Source: Pseudomonadota bacterium (lineage in GTDB: Bacteria; Pseudomonadota; Alphaproteobacteria; Rhizobiales; Hyphomicrobiaceae). From it: a stretch of DNA of 64,000 nt. The DNA lies in NCBI GenBank assembly GCA_018242215.1, contig JAFECG010000024.1, forward strand, positions 186,001-250,000. The letters run 5' to 3'. Shown in pieces: positions 45,102-56,479 of the stretch. Below the pieces are notes generated by a model. The model saw only the letters and a list, made by a program, of their open reading frames with translations. It had not been told where the DNA came from and did no database searches. Within the stretch, counting starts at the first letter, position 1. Each line of letters begins with the position of its first letter. The position numbers were made by a program, and so were the translations under genes.

Positions 45102-46508
45102 TTACATTTGCCACTCTCTCACGTCGACGAAGTGGCCCTCGAGCGCGGCGGCCGCGGCCATAATCGGCGAAACGAGATGCGTGCGGCCCTTGTAGCCCTG
45201 ACGGCCTTCAAAGTTGCGGTTCGAGGTCGAGGCGCAGCGCTGGCCCGGCTTCAATTGGTCGGGATTCATGCCGAGACACATGGAGCAGCCCGGCTCGCGC
45301 CATTCGAAACCTGCGTCCTTGAAGATCTTGTCGAGGCCTTCCGCTTCCGCCTGCTCTTTGACGAGCCCGGAGCCCGGAACGATCATCGCGTAAGCCAGGC
45401 GCGACGAGATCTTCTTGCCGTCAACGATCTTCGCCACGGCCCGCAGGTCTTCGATGCGGCCGTTCGTGCATGAGCCGATCCAGACGACGTCGAGCGGAAT
45501 GTCCGTCATCTTCGTGCCCGGCGTCAGGCCCATGTATTCGAGCGCGCGGTGCATCGAGGCGCGCTTGTTTTCATCATGGACGTCGGTGGGGTTGGGCACC
45601 GATCCGGCGACCGACGTGACGTCCTCAGGGCTCGTGCCCCAAGAGACGATGGGCGGCAGCTTCGCGGCATCGAGGTGAACCTCTCGGTCGAATTGCGCGT
45701 CGTCGTCTGACCGCAACGTCTCCCAGTATTTCATCGCCATATCCCAGGCCGAGCCTTTCGGCGCCTTCGGGCGATCCTTGATGAAGGCGAACGTCTTTTC
45801 ATCCGGCGCGATCATGCCCGCACGCGCGCCGCCTTCGATCGACATGTTGCAGACCGTCATGCGGCCTTCCATCGACAAGGCGCGGATCGCTTCGCCGGCA
45901 TACTCGATGACCGAACCGGTGCCGCCAGCGGTGCCGATCTCGCCGATGATCGCGAGCGTGATGTCCTTGGCGCCGACACCCTTCGGCGCGACGCCGTCGA
46001 CCGTCACGCGCATGTTCTTGGCTTTTTTCTGGATCAGCGTCTGCGTCGCCAGCACATGTTCGACCTCCGACGTGCCGATGCCGTGGGCGAGGGCACCGAA
46101 TGCGCCATGCGTCGAGGTGTGGCTGTCACCGCAGACAATCGTCGTGCCCGGAAGCGTGAAGCCCTGCTCGGGGCCGACGACGTGGACGATGCCCTGACGC
46201 TTGTCGCGCTCGTTATAGTACTCGATGCCGAAGTCACGGGCGTTCGTCGCGAGCGTTTCGACCTGGACGCGGCTCTGTTCGTCGGCGATGCCCTTCGTGC
46301 GGTCGGTCGTCGGTACGTTGTGATCCACGACCGCCAGCGTTTTCTCAGGTGCGCGAACCTTGCGGCCGGCCATGCGGAGGCCTTCGAAGGCCTGCGGGCT
46401 CGTCACTTCGTGGATGAGGTGGCGATCGATGTAAATGAGGCTCGTTCCGTCCGGCGATTGCTCAACCACGTGGTCGTCGAAGATTTTGTCGTACAGCGTC
46501 TTAGCCAT
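45102..46508 (-). CDS. leuC: 3-isopropylmalate dehydratase, large subunit
   Basis: LeuC is the iron-sulfur subunit of isopropylmalate isomerase. The 468-residue protein has [45 protein letters not shown] with the first cluster Cys, [15 protein letters not shown] with the second, and [12 protein letters not shown] with the others. Length is typical. Its partner leuD lies downstream after four other genes. Confidence 0.97.
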   Translation of the reverse strand: MAKTLYDKIFDDHVVEQSPDGTSLIYIDRHLIHEVTSPQAFEGLRMAGRKVRAPEKTLAVVDHNVPTTDRTKGIADEQSRVQVETLATNARDFGIEYYNERDKRQGIVHVVGPEQGFTLPGTTIVCGDSHTSTHGAFGALAHGIGTSEVEHVLATQTLIQKKAKNMRVTVDGVAPKGVGAKDITLAIIGEIGTAGGTGSVIEYAGEAIRALSMEGRMTVCNMSIEGGARAGMIAPDEKTFAFIKDRPKAPKGSAWDMAMKYWETLRSDDDAQFDREVHLDAAKLPPIVSWGTSPEDVTSVAGSVPNPTDVHDENKRASMHRALEYMGLTPGTKMTDIPLDVVWIGSCTNGRIEDLRAVAKIVDGKKISSRLAYAMIVPGSGLVKEQAEAEGLDKIFKDAGFEWREPGCSMCLGMNPDQLKPGQRCASTSNRNFEGRQGYKGRTHLVSPIMAAAAALEGHFVDVREWQM

Positions 46509-46610
46509 GACTTTTCATAAGCCTTTTCGGGGCAGCGGATGAAACGAAGCGGTTAGATAGCGTCAGATGGCCAATTCCGCAAATCAGCCCTCGTCGCAGC
46601 CGCCATCAGC

Positions 46611-46638
46611 AAAACGCCGGGCTGCGAACAGCCCGGCG
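46611..46638 (-). terminator. intrinsic terminator of lsrB
   Basis: A perfect ten-base stem (CGCCGGGCTG with CAGCCCGGCG) and a four-base loop; on the minus strand it is followed by TTTTG. It is about 115 bases past the lsrB stop. Confidence 0.85.
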
Positions 46639-46753
46639 AAGGAGAGTGACATCTTGCGCAGGGCCCGGCCCGGTGGTGGCAGACAACCGTCCCACGCCCC
46701 GCTCATAGCTTTATATTTGGTGCTTATGCGGCTTTGGGACAAGCCCCTGCGCC

Positions 46754-47647
46754 TCAGCCGCCGCGGTTTTTTACGATCTTCGAGATCAGAAAATCGCGCA
46801 GAAGCTGGACCTTTTTTGAGGATTTCAGCTCTTCGGGGTAGGCGTAGACCATAAAGAGCGACGGCTGCTCGATTTCCGTCAGCACAGGCACGAGGTCGCC
46901 TTGATCCTCGGTCAAGTAATCCGGGATCATTCCGACGCCGATGCCGGCGCGGATCGCGTATTTAATGGCGACGACGCTGTTGACCCGCAGCACCGCTTCC
47001 CTCCGCTCGCCGTTCTCGCGACCGGCCATTTCGATCCAGGACATGGCGTCGAGATGCTGGGCGGAAGGTCCCGTATAGCCGATAATTCGATGCTGATCGA
47101 GATCGGCAAGGCTCTTCGGCGTTCCATGCTTGCGGATGTACTGTGCAGATGCGAAGGCGCGGACGCGGCTTTCGAAAAGCGGGCGGCGGATCAGATCGGC
47201 CTGCTCCGGTTCGCGCGTCCAGATCGCAGCGTCCGCGGCGCGCATGCCGATGTCGACCTGATCGTCGTTGAGGATCAGCTCGACGCGGATCTCGGGGTAA
47301 AGCTCACCGAACTCTCTGAGGCGCGGGGTCAGCCAGATCGTGCCGAAGCCGATTGGAGCGGTGACACGCAGCTCACCGGAGGGCTTGGTCGTCGAATCGG
47401 AAAGGAGGGTCTCGGCCGTCTGCAGCTTGGCAAAGACTTCGGCGACTGTTCGGTTCAAAAGCTCGCCCTGCTCGGTCAGAACCAAGCCGCGGGCATGGCG
47501 ATGGAACAGGGTGACCTTGAGATTGGCTTCCAATGCCGAAATCTGCCGGCTGACAGCCGACTGACTCATGTGAAGCTGCTCGCCGGCGTGCGTGAAGCTG
47601 CCCGCCTCCGCTGCGGCGTGGAAGATGCGAAGCTTGTCCCAGTCCAT
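46754..47647 (-). CDS. lsrB: LysR family regulator LsrB/VtlR
   Basis: LsrB is a LysR regulator that in Sinorhizobium and relatives senses redox stress and controls envelope and symbiosis genes. The 297-residue protein starts MDWDKLRIFHAAAEAGSFTHAG and LHMSQSAVSRQISALE, as in the LsrB/VtlR group, and has the LysR substrate domain. It is right downstream of trxB, the same order as in rhizobia, which supports the name. A strong terminator follows. Confidence 0.85.
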   Translation of the reverse strand: MDWDKLRIFHAAAEAGSFTHAGEQLHMSQSAVSRQISALEANLKVTLFHRHARGLVLTEQGELLNRTVAEVFAKLQTAETLLSDSTTKPSGELRVTAPIGFGTIWLTPRLREFGELYPEIRVELILNDDQVDIGMRAADAAIWTREPEQADLIRRPLFESRVRAFASAQYIRKHGTPKSLADLDQHRIIGYTGPSAQHLDAMSWIEMAGRENGERREAVLRVNSVVAIKYAIRAGIGVGMIPDYLTEDQGDLVPVLTEIEQPSLFMVYAYPEELKSSKKVQLLRDFLISKIVKNRGG

Positions 47648-47819
47648 ATTCGGAGGCTCACCAGCGGGGGGTTACTGGATTCATGCTTTGTAGCTATGCG
47701 CTAGACGCAATGCAATGGAAGCATGGCAGGAGCAAGCCATACGCAGGTATGAGCGCGATCATGTCGCGCGAACGCAGAGATCGAATTGATCTCAATGGAA
47801 GATAAATGGCATTCGACAG

Positions 47820-48827
<1,008 letters not shown>

Positions 48828-48951
48828 TTATTAGGGAAGGCATAACCCCATCGTCAACGTCACCGGCTGCAGCGCCAACGTTTCAGGGGATGATGTGCGG
48901 CAGAGCGGCGCGGCGCATGTTACGGTCACCCTAAAATGGGGAATACGAGTC

Positions 48952-50238
48952 GTGCATGATGTCAAAGCCGAGCCGGGACTGAGCTTCGGGGCCCGAATCA
49001 AAGCCATTCTGATCGGGTCTTCGGGCAATCTGGTCGAATGGTATGATTTTTACGTCTATGCAGCGTTCTCGCTGTATTTCGCCAAGGCCTTTTTTCCTGA
49101 AGGCAACCAGACCGCGCAGCTTCTGAACACCGCAGCGATTTTTGCCGTCGGATTTCTGATGCGCCCGATCGGGGCATGGTTGTTCGGGCGGATGGCGGAC
49201 AGGCACGGGCGGCGCATTTCGCTGACGCTTTCGGTCCTGCTGATGTGTTTTGGTTCTGCGATGATTGCGGTAACGCCGGTCTATTCGACGATCGGTGTCG
49301 CGGCGCCGGTCATCCTGCTTGTTGCGCGCATGATCCAGGGTTTGAGCCTCGGCGGCGAATACGGAACGAGCGCGACGTACCTCTCGGAGATGGCGACCTC
49401 CCGCCATCGCGGCTTCTATTCGAGCTTCCAATACGTCACGCTGATCGGCGGGCAATTAACGGCGATGCTCGTGCTGATCATCCTGCAGAAGCTAGTGCTG
49501 ACGCCAGCCGAGCTTGAGGCGTGGGGATGGCGGATTCCGTTTGTGATCGGGGCGCTTCTATCGCTCGTGGCATTTCTCATGCGGCGGGATCTCGTCGAGA
49601 CGGAATCCTTTGCGCGCGCGAGGCGCCATGAGGGTTCGCTGAGAGCGCTTTTTCAGCATCCGCGCGAAGTCGCCATTGTCATCGGGCTGACGCTCGGTGG
49701 AACGCTGGCGTTCTATACCTACACGACCTACATGCAGAAATTCCTGGTCAACACGTCGGGCTTTTCGAAAGATACCGCGACTGTCATTTCGGCTGCGGCG
49801 CTGCTCGTCTATATGCTGATGCAGCCGCTGGTCGGGGCGCTGTCCGATGTGGTCGGGCGCCGACCGGTTTTGATAGCCTTCGGTGTGCTCGGCACGCTCT
49901 GCACTGTGCCGCTGCTGATGGTGCTGCAAACGACGCGCGATCCGTTGCATGCCTTCTTTATCATCGTCGTCGGTCTCGCGATCGTCTCTTGCTACACGGC
50001 GATCAATGCCATCGTGAAAGCCGAGCTTTTTCCGACCTCCGTTCGGGCGCTGGGCGTCGGCTTGCCCTATGCCTTGACGGTCGCACTATTCGGCGGCACT
50101 GCGGAATGGGTCGCGCTTTGGCTAAAGCAGGCAGGGCATGAAACGTTTTTCTATTGGTACGTCTCGGGGTGCATCGCGCTCTCGCTCATCGTCTATGCTA
50201 CGATGCGAGATACGCGAGATCGCTCAGCGATTGACTAA
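48952..50238 (+). CDS. MFS transporter, metabolite:H+ symporter type
   Basis: This protein of about 428 residues has twelve membrane segments and the family markers GNLVEWYDFYVYA, GWLFGRMADRHGRR-like GAWLFGRMADRHGRR, QGLSLGGEYGTSATYLSE, and GALSDVVGRRPVL. This is the KgtP/ProP-like (metabolite-proton symporter) group; substrate may be a dicarboxylate or 2-oxoglutarate but is not decided. I take a GTG at 48952 with GGGGAA upstream; an earlier GTG at 48895 exists. Confidence 0.85.
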   Translation: MHDVKAEPGLSFGARIKAILIGSSGNLVEWYDFYVYAAFSLYFAKAFFPEGNQTAQLLNTAAIFAVGFLMRPIGAWLFGRMADRHGRRISLTLSVLLMCFGSAMIAVTPVYSTIGVAAPVILLVARMIQGLSLGGEYGTSATYLSEMATSRHRGFYSSFQYVTLIGGQLTAMLVLIILQKLVLTPAELEAWGWRIPFVIGALLSLVAFLMRRDLVETESFARARRHEGSLRALFQHPREVAIVIGLTLGGTLAFYTYTTYMQKFLVNTSGFSKDTATVISAAALLVYMLMQPLVGALSDVVGRRPVLIAFGVLGTLCTVPLLMVLQTTRDPLHAFFIIVVGLAIVSCYTAINAIVKAELFPTSVRALGVGLPYALTVALFGGTAEWVALWLKQAGHETFFYWYVSGCIALSLIVYATMRDTRDRSAID

Positions 50239-50259
50239 TGAGCAATGCATCGCGTCTTT

Positions 50260-50327
50260 GATAAGTCTTGTGCTGGATCTCCGGTCTTCATTCGCTCCGC
50301 TCATTCGACCCAAGATGACGGATGTGA
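50260..50327. repeat. dispersed palindromic repeat, degenerate GATGACGG type
   Basis: GGATCTCCGGTCTTCATTCG and CCCAAGATGACGGATGTG between the MFS gene and radC, similar to the ends near 24901 and 56325. It lacks a clean left arm. Confidence 0.35.
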
Positions 50328-50334
50328 ATTCCAA

Positions 50335-51099
50335 TCAGATCAGCCTCAGCGCTTTCAGGCTCGCGTGGCCGTTGCGGCCGACGATGACGTGATCGTGCAC
50401 GGTGACGCCGAGTGGGCGCGACGCTTCGATGATCTGCTTTGTCATGTCGATGTCGGCGCGCGACGGCGTCGGATCGCCCGACGGATGATTATGGACAAGA
50501 ATGATCGCAGTTGCGGAAAGCTCGAGCGCGCGCTTCACGACCTCGCGGACGTAGACGGGCGTATGATCGACGGTTCCTTTTCCCTGCACCTCATCGGCGA
50601 TCAACTGGTTCTTCTTGTCAAGGAAAAGGATGCGGAACTGCTCGCGTGTTTCGAAACCTTGCGCCAAGCGCAGATAATCGATGACGCCGCTCCAGGATGT
50701 CAGCGCCGAACGCGCCTTGATCTCGCCCTTGGTCAGGCGCTCGGCGGCGGCCTTGATCAGCTTTAATTCGTCGATGGCGCGATCGCCAATGCCTTCGACT
50801 TCCTTCAAGCGTTCCACAGGCGCCGAGACCACGTCGGCAAAGGAGCCGAATTTGGCAAGCAGGCGTTTTGCCAAAGGCTTGGTGTCGATCCGCGGAAAGG
50901 CGCGGAACAGGATCATTTCGAGAAGCTCGTAATCCGGAACCGCATCGGCGCCGCCATTTTGAAAGCGCTCGCGCAGACGCTTGCGGTGGCCGTGGCGATC
51001 ATCGGGCTCGCTTTTCGGCTTCTTCTCGGGTGCGGCCGCGAAAAACGTCGCCTGCTCTTCGGCGCTTGTCTTGTCGCGCGGCCCCCCGGAACGCGACAT
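50335..51099 (-). CDS. radC: RadC family JAB-domain protein
   Basis: This 254-residue protein has an N-terminal helix-hairpin-helix ([19 protein letters not shown]) and a JAB/MPN C-terminal domain with the metal motif [21 protein letters not shown]. Once thought to be a DNA repair protein; its real role is unsettled. It is 13 bases after map on the same strand. Confidence 0.93.
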   Translation of the reverse strand: MSRSGGPRDKTSAEEQATFFAAAPEKKPKSEPDDRHGHRKRLRERFQNGGADAVPDYELLEMILFRAFPRIDTKPLAKRLLAKFGSFADVVSAPVERLKEVEGIGDRAIDELKLIKAAAERLTKGEIKARSALTSWSGVIDYLRLAQGFETREQFRILFLDKKNQLIADEVQGKGTVDHTPVYVREVVKRALELSATAIILVHNHPSGDPTPSRADIDMTKQIIEASRPLGVTVHDHVIVGRNGHASLKALRLI

Positions 51100-51112
51100 C
51101 GCCTGTCCTCCG

Positions 51113-51946
51113 TTAGGCCGCGGCGCGGATGTCGTAAGGTGGAAGATGATAACCGGCGGGTGATTCCGTGAAAATCTCGCAGCCGGTTTCGGTGACGCCG
51201 ATGGTGTGCTCGAATTGGGCCGAAAGCTCCCGGTCGCGTGTCACGGCGGTCCAGCCGTCAGCCAGAATTTTCACGTGTGGTTTGCCGAGATTGATCATCG
51301 GCTCGATCGTGAAGAGCATGCCGGGTTCGAGGACGGTGCCTTCGCCCGGCTCGCCATAATGCAGGATGTTCGGCCGATCGTGGAAGACGCGGCCGAGGCC
51401 ATGACCGCAAAAGTCGCGAACGACGCTGCAGCGCTCGGCTTCGGCATAGCTCTGGATGGCGGCGCCGATGTCTCCCGTGGTGTGGCCGGGTTTCACGGCG
51501 GCGATGCCGCGCATCAGCGATTCATAGGTGACGTGCATCAGCCGCTCGGCGCGACGCGAAACATCACCGACGGGATACATGCGGCTGGTGTCGCCATGCC
51601 AGCCGTCGACGATCAGGGTCACGTCGATGTTGACGATGTCGCCAGGGCGCAGCGGCTTATCGTTCGGCATGCCATGGCAGACGACGTGGTTGATCGACGT
51701 GCACGTCGCATAGCGGTAGCCGCGGTAGTTCAGGGTCGCGGGAATGGCGCCGTGGTCGAGCGCGAACGACAGCACCAACTCGTCGATCTCCGCGGTCGTC
51801 ACGCCGGGTTGCACCACAGGTACAAGCATGTCCAGCGCTTCGGCGGCCAGCCGGCCAGCTTTGCGCATCGCGGCGAACGCCTCCGGGCCGTGCAGCGGGA
51901 TCTTGCCGTCACGGCTTGCTGTTTTGCTGACTTCGATGTTGGACAT
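51113..51946 (-). CDS. map: methionine aminopeptidase type I
   Basis: Map removes the initiator Met from new proteins. The 277-residue protein has [36 protein letters not shown] with two metal Asp, [10 protein letters not shown] with metal His, and [10 protein letters not shown] with Glu; the last Glu is in FEHTIGVTE. Standard length; followed by radC. Confidence 0.96.
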   Translation of the reverse strand: MSNIEVSKTASRDGKIPLHGPEAFAAMRKAGRLAAEALDMLVPVVQPGVTTAEIDELVLSFALDHGAIPATLNYRGYRYATCTSINHVVCHGMPNDKPLRPGDIVNIDVTLIVDGWHGDTSRMYPVGDVSRRAERLMHVTYESLMRGIAAVKPGHTTGDIGAAIQSYAEAERCSVVRDFCGHGLGRVFHDRPNILHYGEPGEGTVLEPGMLFTIEPMINLGKPHVKILADGWTAVTRDRELSAQFEHTIGVTETGCEIFTESPAGYHLPPYDIRAAA

Positions 51947-52030
51947 GTCACTCCGCGGCGAAACTGGCAGTTGTATATTTAGTGCGAAATCGCGCTCAGC
52001 AAAATACCCGGCAGCGTCGCGGCTAAGACG

Positions 52031-52057
52031 AAAAAAGCGCCGAGAAATCCCGGCGCT
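52031..52057 (-). terminator. intrinsic terminator of rplS
   Basis: AGCGCCG (52036-52042) pairs with CGGCGCT (52051-52057); on the minus strand it is followed by six T's. It stands 34 bases past the rplS stop. Confidence 0.85.
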
Positions 52058-52090
52058 CTCTTAATTCCAATGCGGACTTCGCGAGGCCGC

Positions 52091-52786
52091 TTATTCCTTT
52101 GCTTCTTCCGCGGGAACCTCGGCAGCGGTCAATTCCGCCAGAAGGCGCTGTGCCTGCCCTGTCCAGTCCTGCTTCTCGATGGCGCCTTTGAGCTTCAGCG
52201 TCTCGTCGATGTTGGCGATATCCTCGTCGGAGAGGTTCGCGATCTGCTCGATCTTGTAGCAGTTGAGCTGCTTCAGACGGTTCTGCAGATCAACGTCGAT
52301 CCCCTTGATCTGCGTCAGATCCTCGGCCTCACCCTTCGGCTTCTTGAAGCCCTTCCAGGCGGCGTTGAGGCGGCGGGCGCGAGCGTCGGTGCGCTCGAAG
52401 ATGCGCGCGGCCTTACCGCGGCGGCCACGGAGATAATAGAGCTTGGCGCGGCGAACTTTGCCGCGGCGGAGCACTTCGATCTCGGCGATGAAGGGCGAAT
52501 AGACCGGGAAAACGCGTTCCACGCCTTCGCCGTAGGAAATCTTGCGGACCGTGAAGTTCTCGTTGAGGCCAGCACCCGAACGGGCGATGACGACGCCTTC
52601 ATAGGCCTGGAAACGGACCGTCGGCTCTTTCTCGACCTTCTTTTTCTTGTCCTTGGGGTCGGCTTCGGCGGCTTCGACGACTTTCACCATCACTTTGACG
52701 GTGTCGCCGGGGCCGAATTCGGGGACGCCTCGCTTGGCGAGAATAGCGTCCATCTGCTCGCGCTCGAGCTGCTGGATAAGGTTCAT
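52091..52786 (-). CDS. rplS: ribosomal protein L19 with a helix-hairpin-helix C-terminal extension
   Basis: L19 lies at the 30S-50S interface of the large subunit. Residues 1-150 are L19: [51 protein letters not shown], and [20 protein letters not shown], with a charged insert near 38-55. Residues about 155-215 form a second domain, [19 protein letters not shown], then [18 protein letters not shown], and [17 protein letters not shown], the helix-hairpin-helix type found on other Rhizobiales ribosomal proteins such as L21. The total of 231 is nearly twice the usual 115-130. The start is the ATG at 52786; the frame runs far upstream. Confidence 0.93.
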   Translation of the reverse strand: MNLIQQLEREQMDAILAKRGVPEFGPGDTVKVMVKVVEAAEADPKDKKKKVEKEPTVRFQAYEGVVIARSGAGLNENFTVRKISYGEGVERVFPVYSPFIAEIEVLRRGKVRRAKLYYLRGRRGKAARIFERTDARARRLNAAWKGFKKPKGEAEDLTQIKGIDVDLQNRLKQLNCYKIEQIANLSDEDIANIDETLKLKGAIEKQDWTGQAQRLLAELTAAEVPAEEAKE

Positions 52787-53069
52787 CTTGTTGATTCCAT
52801 TTCGTTTTTTGATGACGCAGAGGATCGGCTTGGCGTCCATCAGAGCCGAGCCGGTCATGCAAGCCCAAAGGGCAACCCGTTTGAGGGGAATTGTTGTTGG
52901 GGCGGGTGATAGCCGAAGAGGCCGGATTTGTCGAGAGAGGCTCTTCGCCGTTCTCACGAAAATCATCGCGGGCCCTTCGCGCCACATTACCACAGCGGAA
53001 GCCCGGACTGACGGCCGAAAATCTTTGAGTCTGCTATGATTCCAAGCGAATCACTCTTGGAGGCGCGGA

Positions 53070-53447
53070 ATGGCCGATTGTCCGCTCGTCATCATTCGCT
53101 GGCTCGATAGCCGGCAGCCGTGCGGTCAGTGGCGCTATCTGTCGTCGTTGCCGGAGGCACGGCCGGTCGAAGTGGCGACGGTCGGTTGGCTCGTCAAGGA
53201 TACGAGCGACGTGAAGGTCGTCTGCCAGAGCGTCGGCGATCTCGATCACCCCGAAAAAGCGCAAGCGAGCGGGATCATGACGATACCCGCTCGCTGCGTT
53301 CTGTCGATCGAAGCACTCACGGAGGAGGAAAGCGGACCTAACGCTTCTGCTGACCTTGGTTCTGCTGGTTCGGCTGATTCTGAGCGTTTTGCTGCGATCT
53401 CTGATGATCTGGAGCTTGTGACAATACGGATGCCGCGAGCTCTTTGA
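53070..53447 (+). CDS. small conserved protein of unknown function
   Basis: The first 85 residues (LVIIRWLDSRQP, VEVATVGWLVKDTSDVKVV, IMTIPARCVLSIEALTE) look like a known type of small Rhizobiales and phage-associated hypothetical protein. The last 40 residues (NASADLGSAGSADSER...) are of low complexity and lie antisense to the next gene. I suspect that the true stop has been lost and that the tail is read-through. Start ATG at 53070 with GGAGG upstream. Confidence 0.6.
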   Translation: MADCPLVIIRWLDSRQPCGQWRYLSSLPEARPVEVATVGWLVKDTSDVKVVCQSVGDLDHPEKAQASGIMTIPARCVLSIEALTEEESGPNASADLGSAGSADSERFAAISDDLELVTIRMPRAL

Positions 53448-53535
53448 TCTCTTCCGAGTTCAGTGATTGAGGATTCTGGAGCGCCCGTGAGGCGATCGAA
53501 CTTACCCGTGCAGATGTTTTCTCATTCTGAGCCAT
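53338..53535 (-). CDS. small Gln-rich protein of unknown function
   Basis: This 65-residue protein has MAQNEKTSARVSSIASRAL and EEIKELAASVLSQAPD, then a Gln/Asn-rich tail. Small proteins with this ARVSSIASRAL...EIKxLAASVLSQ core occur in many Rhizobiales. The function is not known. Its last 110 bases overlap, on the opposite strand, the end of the gene at 53070. Start has GAAAGTGAG upstream. Confidence 0.65.
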   Translation of the reverse strand: MAQNEKTSARVSSIASRALQNPQSLNSEEIKELAASVLSQAPDHQRSQQNAQNQPNQQNQGQQKR

Positions 53536-53721
53536 GACGATACTCACTTTCTCAAGATTGAGGAACGAACACTCTTGCACAAGCAACTGACCACGTTGCG
53601 ATCGGTGAGTCCTCTGCCGTCGTAAAGTTATCCACCGATTAGTTCGTATACGGTGTGAGGACGGCTAGTGCGTGGCCGAACCGGTGCCCTCATTTCATTT
53701 CAATCGGATTGATGAGTAGTC

Positions 53722-55407
53722 TTAATAACTTAGGCCGAGGGCGTTGCCGATCATGTCGCCCACGTTGGCGTTTTTCTGGGCAGGATACTCGTCGTTTTCC
53801 TCTTCCTGCGTGCGCGCTTCGAGAGCCTCGGGATTGAAGCTCGGTTCGACGGGAGCGAGGTGATCGTGGCCGTGGTTGATCCGGTTCCACTGACCATCGA
53901 GCGCCTGCGTGATGCGCTTCTCGTGACCGTAGATATCGGGAAACGTCTTGAGCTTGCCGTCGTCGGTCACCCAAGCGGTGAAGTAGACGATGTGGACGGG
54001 GATCTCTTTCGTGATCGGGATCTCGTTGTTGAGCGGGCCTGAGCGGTCGAGTTCGTCGACTTTGGCAGCGTCCCAGCCCTTGTCCTCCTTCAGGACCATC
54101 TTGGCCAGTTCCATCGGCTTCCAGACACGTAGGCAGCCGTGGCTCAACGTGCGGATCGCGGGTTTGAACATCCACTTGTCGGGCGTGTCGTGCATGAAGA
54201 TCGTGTGCTGGCTCGGGAAGGAAAACTTCACGTGCCCCAGCACGCTCTTGCGTCCCGGCGGCTGGATGACCTCGAAATTGCGGATATCCGTGGTGCCCCA
54301 ATCGATCTGGCGATAATCGACGTTGCGCCCATCCTTCGTTTGGATCTGAAGGCCGTATTGCCTCATCATGCCGCCGCCGCGGATGAGGTTCGGCCAAAGC
54401 TCGTTGACCATGATGCTTTCCGGTACCCGCCACGCGGGACGCAGCACGACGTATTTCAAAGGCCGCGAAAAGATCGTCGTCTGCTTGTCGACGAGGCCCG
54501 CCACGATCTTTTCGGAACGGATGATCTTTCCGTCCTTGTAGACGTACTGCATGAACTCGGGGACGTTGTTCAGGACATAGAAGTCGCCCATGTTGAGCCA
54601 CATCCAGCGCCATTCCTCCATGTTGGCGCGAATGCGCTTAGCAGCGGGACTGAGGCGGCCTTTCCCGTCCTTCGGCAGCATCGTGATGTAGATCTGGCGC
54701 AGCTTCTCAAACTGGGGATGCTGCGGCTCGAGGCTGCGGAGATAGGCATCCGGTTCGCGCGTTGCCGCGAGTGCCGCGATGACGATCTTCGGATCAATCC
54801 ATTGCGGACGCCGGTCGAGGTTTGTCGTCAGTTGCTGCGCCGGATCGGGAATACGGCCGCCGCGCGCGTCGCGGGCGTAAAGAAGGGCCGCTTTCGAATA
54901 TTCGATTTCCGCCTCGGCGAGGGAGTCCGTGTCCGTCACGGTGAGGGCGTCTTCCGCGAGCGTCGCGACCTTGAACCGCGAGACGTCGAGCGCGTAGCTG
55001 CCGGCATTCGCGATCTCATGGGCGAGGGCTTTCGCCTCGGGCTTCAGTCCGGATGCCGTCACCCAAAGGCCATCGCCGTGACGATTGTTGTAGAATTCGA
55101 CAAGGGCTTTTTGATCGTCGCGATCGTGCTCGTCCTCGGCTGTCGGTTCGGCGGCGAGTTTCGTGCGGACAGCCATCAGGACGGGATCATCCTGGACCTG
55201 CGTTGCGGCGGCGGCTTGCGATGCTGCGGCGGGGGCCGTTGTGGTTTGGGATGAATTGGCTGGTGAAGCGGGTTGCGGGTCCGCAGGTGCCGCCGCCTGG
55301 GGCGGGATCGGGTCCGGTGCGACAGGCACCGGATCGGCAACTGCTGGTAACGTCAGCAGCAGCAACGCCGCCCAGATGCGAAGAAGCAAAGTCTTATCGT
55401 TTCCCAT
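53722..55407 (-). CDS. L,D-transpeptidase (YcbB-like)
   Basis: This enzyme forms 3-3 cross-links in peptidoglycan in the periplasm. The 561-residue protein has a signal peptide (LLLRIWAALLLLTLPAVA), a Pro/Ala/Gln-rich linker, a scaffold domain with ALVEFYNNRHGDGLWV, and a YkuD domain with the active-site Cys in TLSHGCLRVWKP and the upstream HDTPDKWMF. Length fits YcbB/LdtD. The ATG at 55407 was chosen over 55428 as the export signal starts there. It lies between trmD and rplS, which are usually close. Confidence 0.9.
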   Translation of the reverse strand: MGNDKTLLLRIWAALLLLTLPAVADPVPVAPDPIPPQAAAPADPQPASPANSSQTTTAPAAASQAAAATQVQDDPVLMAVRTKLAAEPTAEDEHDRDDQKALVEFYNNRHGDGLWVTASGLKPEAKALAHEIANAGSYALDVSRFKVATLAEDALTVTDTDSLAEAEIEYSKAALLYARDARGGRIPDPAQQLTTNLDRRPQWIDPKIVIAALAATREPDAYLRSLEPQHPQFEKLRQIYITMLPKDGKGRLSPAAKRIRANMEEWRWMWLNMGDFYVLNNVPEFMQYVYKDGKIIRSEKIVAGLVDKQTTIFSRPLKYVVLRPAWRVPESIMVNELWPNLIRGGGMMRQYGLQIQTKDGRNVDYRQIDWGTTDIRNFEVIQPPGRKSVLGHVKFSFPSQHTIFMHDTPDKWMFKPAIRTLSHGCLRVWKPMELAKMVLKEDKGWDAAKVDELDRSGPLNNEIPITKEIPVHIVYFTAWVTDDGKLKTFPDIYGHEKRITQALDGQWNRINHGHDHLAPVEPSFNPEALEARTQEEENDEYPAQKNANVGDMIGNALGLSY

Positions 55408-55544
55408 CGGCGTCTCTCGCTTGGTCACGCTTCCGTGCCGAGAGCTGTCGTTCGCGGCGGCTCAGATCAGCCTAGCGAATCTTTTCCCCCGCCGTATTTG
55501 CCCAACAAATCCTGGCCATGCAAAGGCGAAGGGGCGCGGATGCG

Positions 55545-56273
55545 TTACTTTGCGTGGCGGGTGGGACGAATAAGATCCGGCCTGCGCGCCGCCGTCAGCT
55601 CTTCCGCTTGGCGCTGCCGCCATTCCGCGATTTTCTTATGGTCGCCGGAGAGCAGGATTTCGGGAATGGCGCGGCCCTCCCATTCCCGCGGCTTGGTGTA
55701 TTGCGGATATTCGAGGAGGCCCGTTTCAAAGCTTTCGCTCGCGAGGCTCTCGGCAGCCCCGAGGACGCCCGGCAGAAGCCGCACGCAGGCCTCGATCAGG
55801 ACCATTGCCGCAACTTCGCCGCCGGCGAGGACATAATCGCCGATCGAAATTTCCTTCAGCCCCTTTTCGTCGATCACGCGCTGGTCGACGCCTTCGAAGC
55901 GGCCGGCGAGGAGCGTCACGCCCGGCCCTTCGGCGAGATCGCGTGCGAGCTGCTGCGTCAAAGGGGTGCCGCGCGGCGAGAGGTAGATGAGCGGCGCGGC
56001 GGGCGCGCGTTCACGTGCATGATCGAGTGCCGGCCCGAGGACATCCGCGCGCAACACCATCCCGGCGCCGCCGCCGGCGGGCGTATCGTCGACCTGGCGA
56101 TGACGGCCCAGGCCGAAGTCGCGAATCTGGATCGTGTCGAGCGACCAAATTCCTGCTTCCAGCGCCTGCCCAATCAGCGAGACGCCGAGCGGACCCGGAA
56201 ACATCTCTGGAAAGAGCGTCAGGACTTGAGCCCGCCACGGGGGCCTGCCGTCGCTCAAGGGGAAGTGGGCCAT
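55545..56273 (-). CDS. trmD: tRNA (guanine37-N1)-methyltransferase
   Basis: TrmD methylates G37 of tRNAs that read CNN or similar codons and prevents frameshifts. The 242-residue SPOUT protein has [49 protein letters not shown], and [19 protein letters not shown] with the trefoil knot. The ATG at 56273 gives the family N-terminus; the frame runs on to 56417. Confidence 0.96.
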   Translation of the reverse strand: MAHFPLSDGRPPWRAQVLTLFPEMFPGPLGVSLIGQALEAGIWSLDTIQIRDFGLGRHRQVDDTPAGGGAGMVLRADVLGPALDHARERAPAAPLIYLSPRGTPLTQQLARDLAEGPGVTLLAGRFEGVDQRVIDEKGLKEISIGDYVLAGGEVAAMVLIEACVRLLPGVLGAAESLASESFETGLLEYPQYTKPREWEGRAIPEILLSGDHKKIAEWRQRQAEELTAARRPDLIRPTRHAK

Positions 56274-56324
56274 TTGATTGTCATCCTCGGGGTCGTTCCG
56301 AGTATCTATCGCGCATTCTGCATT

Positions 56325-56470
56325 CGTCATCCTCGGGCGAGCGCACCTTTTTGCGCGTCGAAGCCGGAGATCCAGCGCAGGAACTGCCGAAGGCGCGATA
56401 TTGAGCCTCCGGCGCATTTTATGCTGGATCCCCGAACGGGCTCGCAGGCTCGGCCGTTCGAGGATGACGG
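56325..56470. repeat. dispersed palindromic repeat, TCGTCATCCTCG ... CGAGGATGACGG type
   Basis: The arms TCGTCATCCTCG at 56327 and CGAGGATGACG at 56459 are inverted and surround other partial hairpins. It lies between trmD and the DUF1330 gene. Confidence 0.6.
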
Positions 56471-56479
56471 ATGGGGTAC

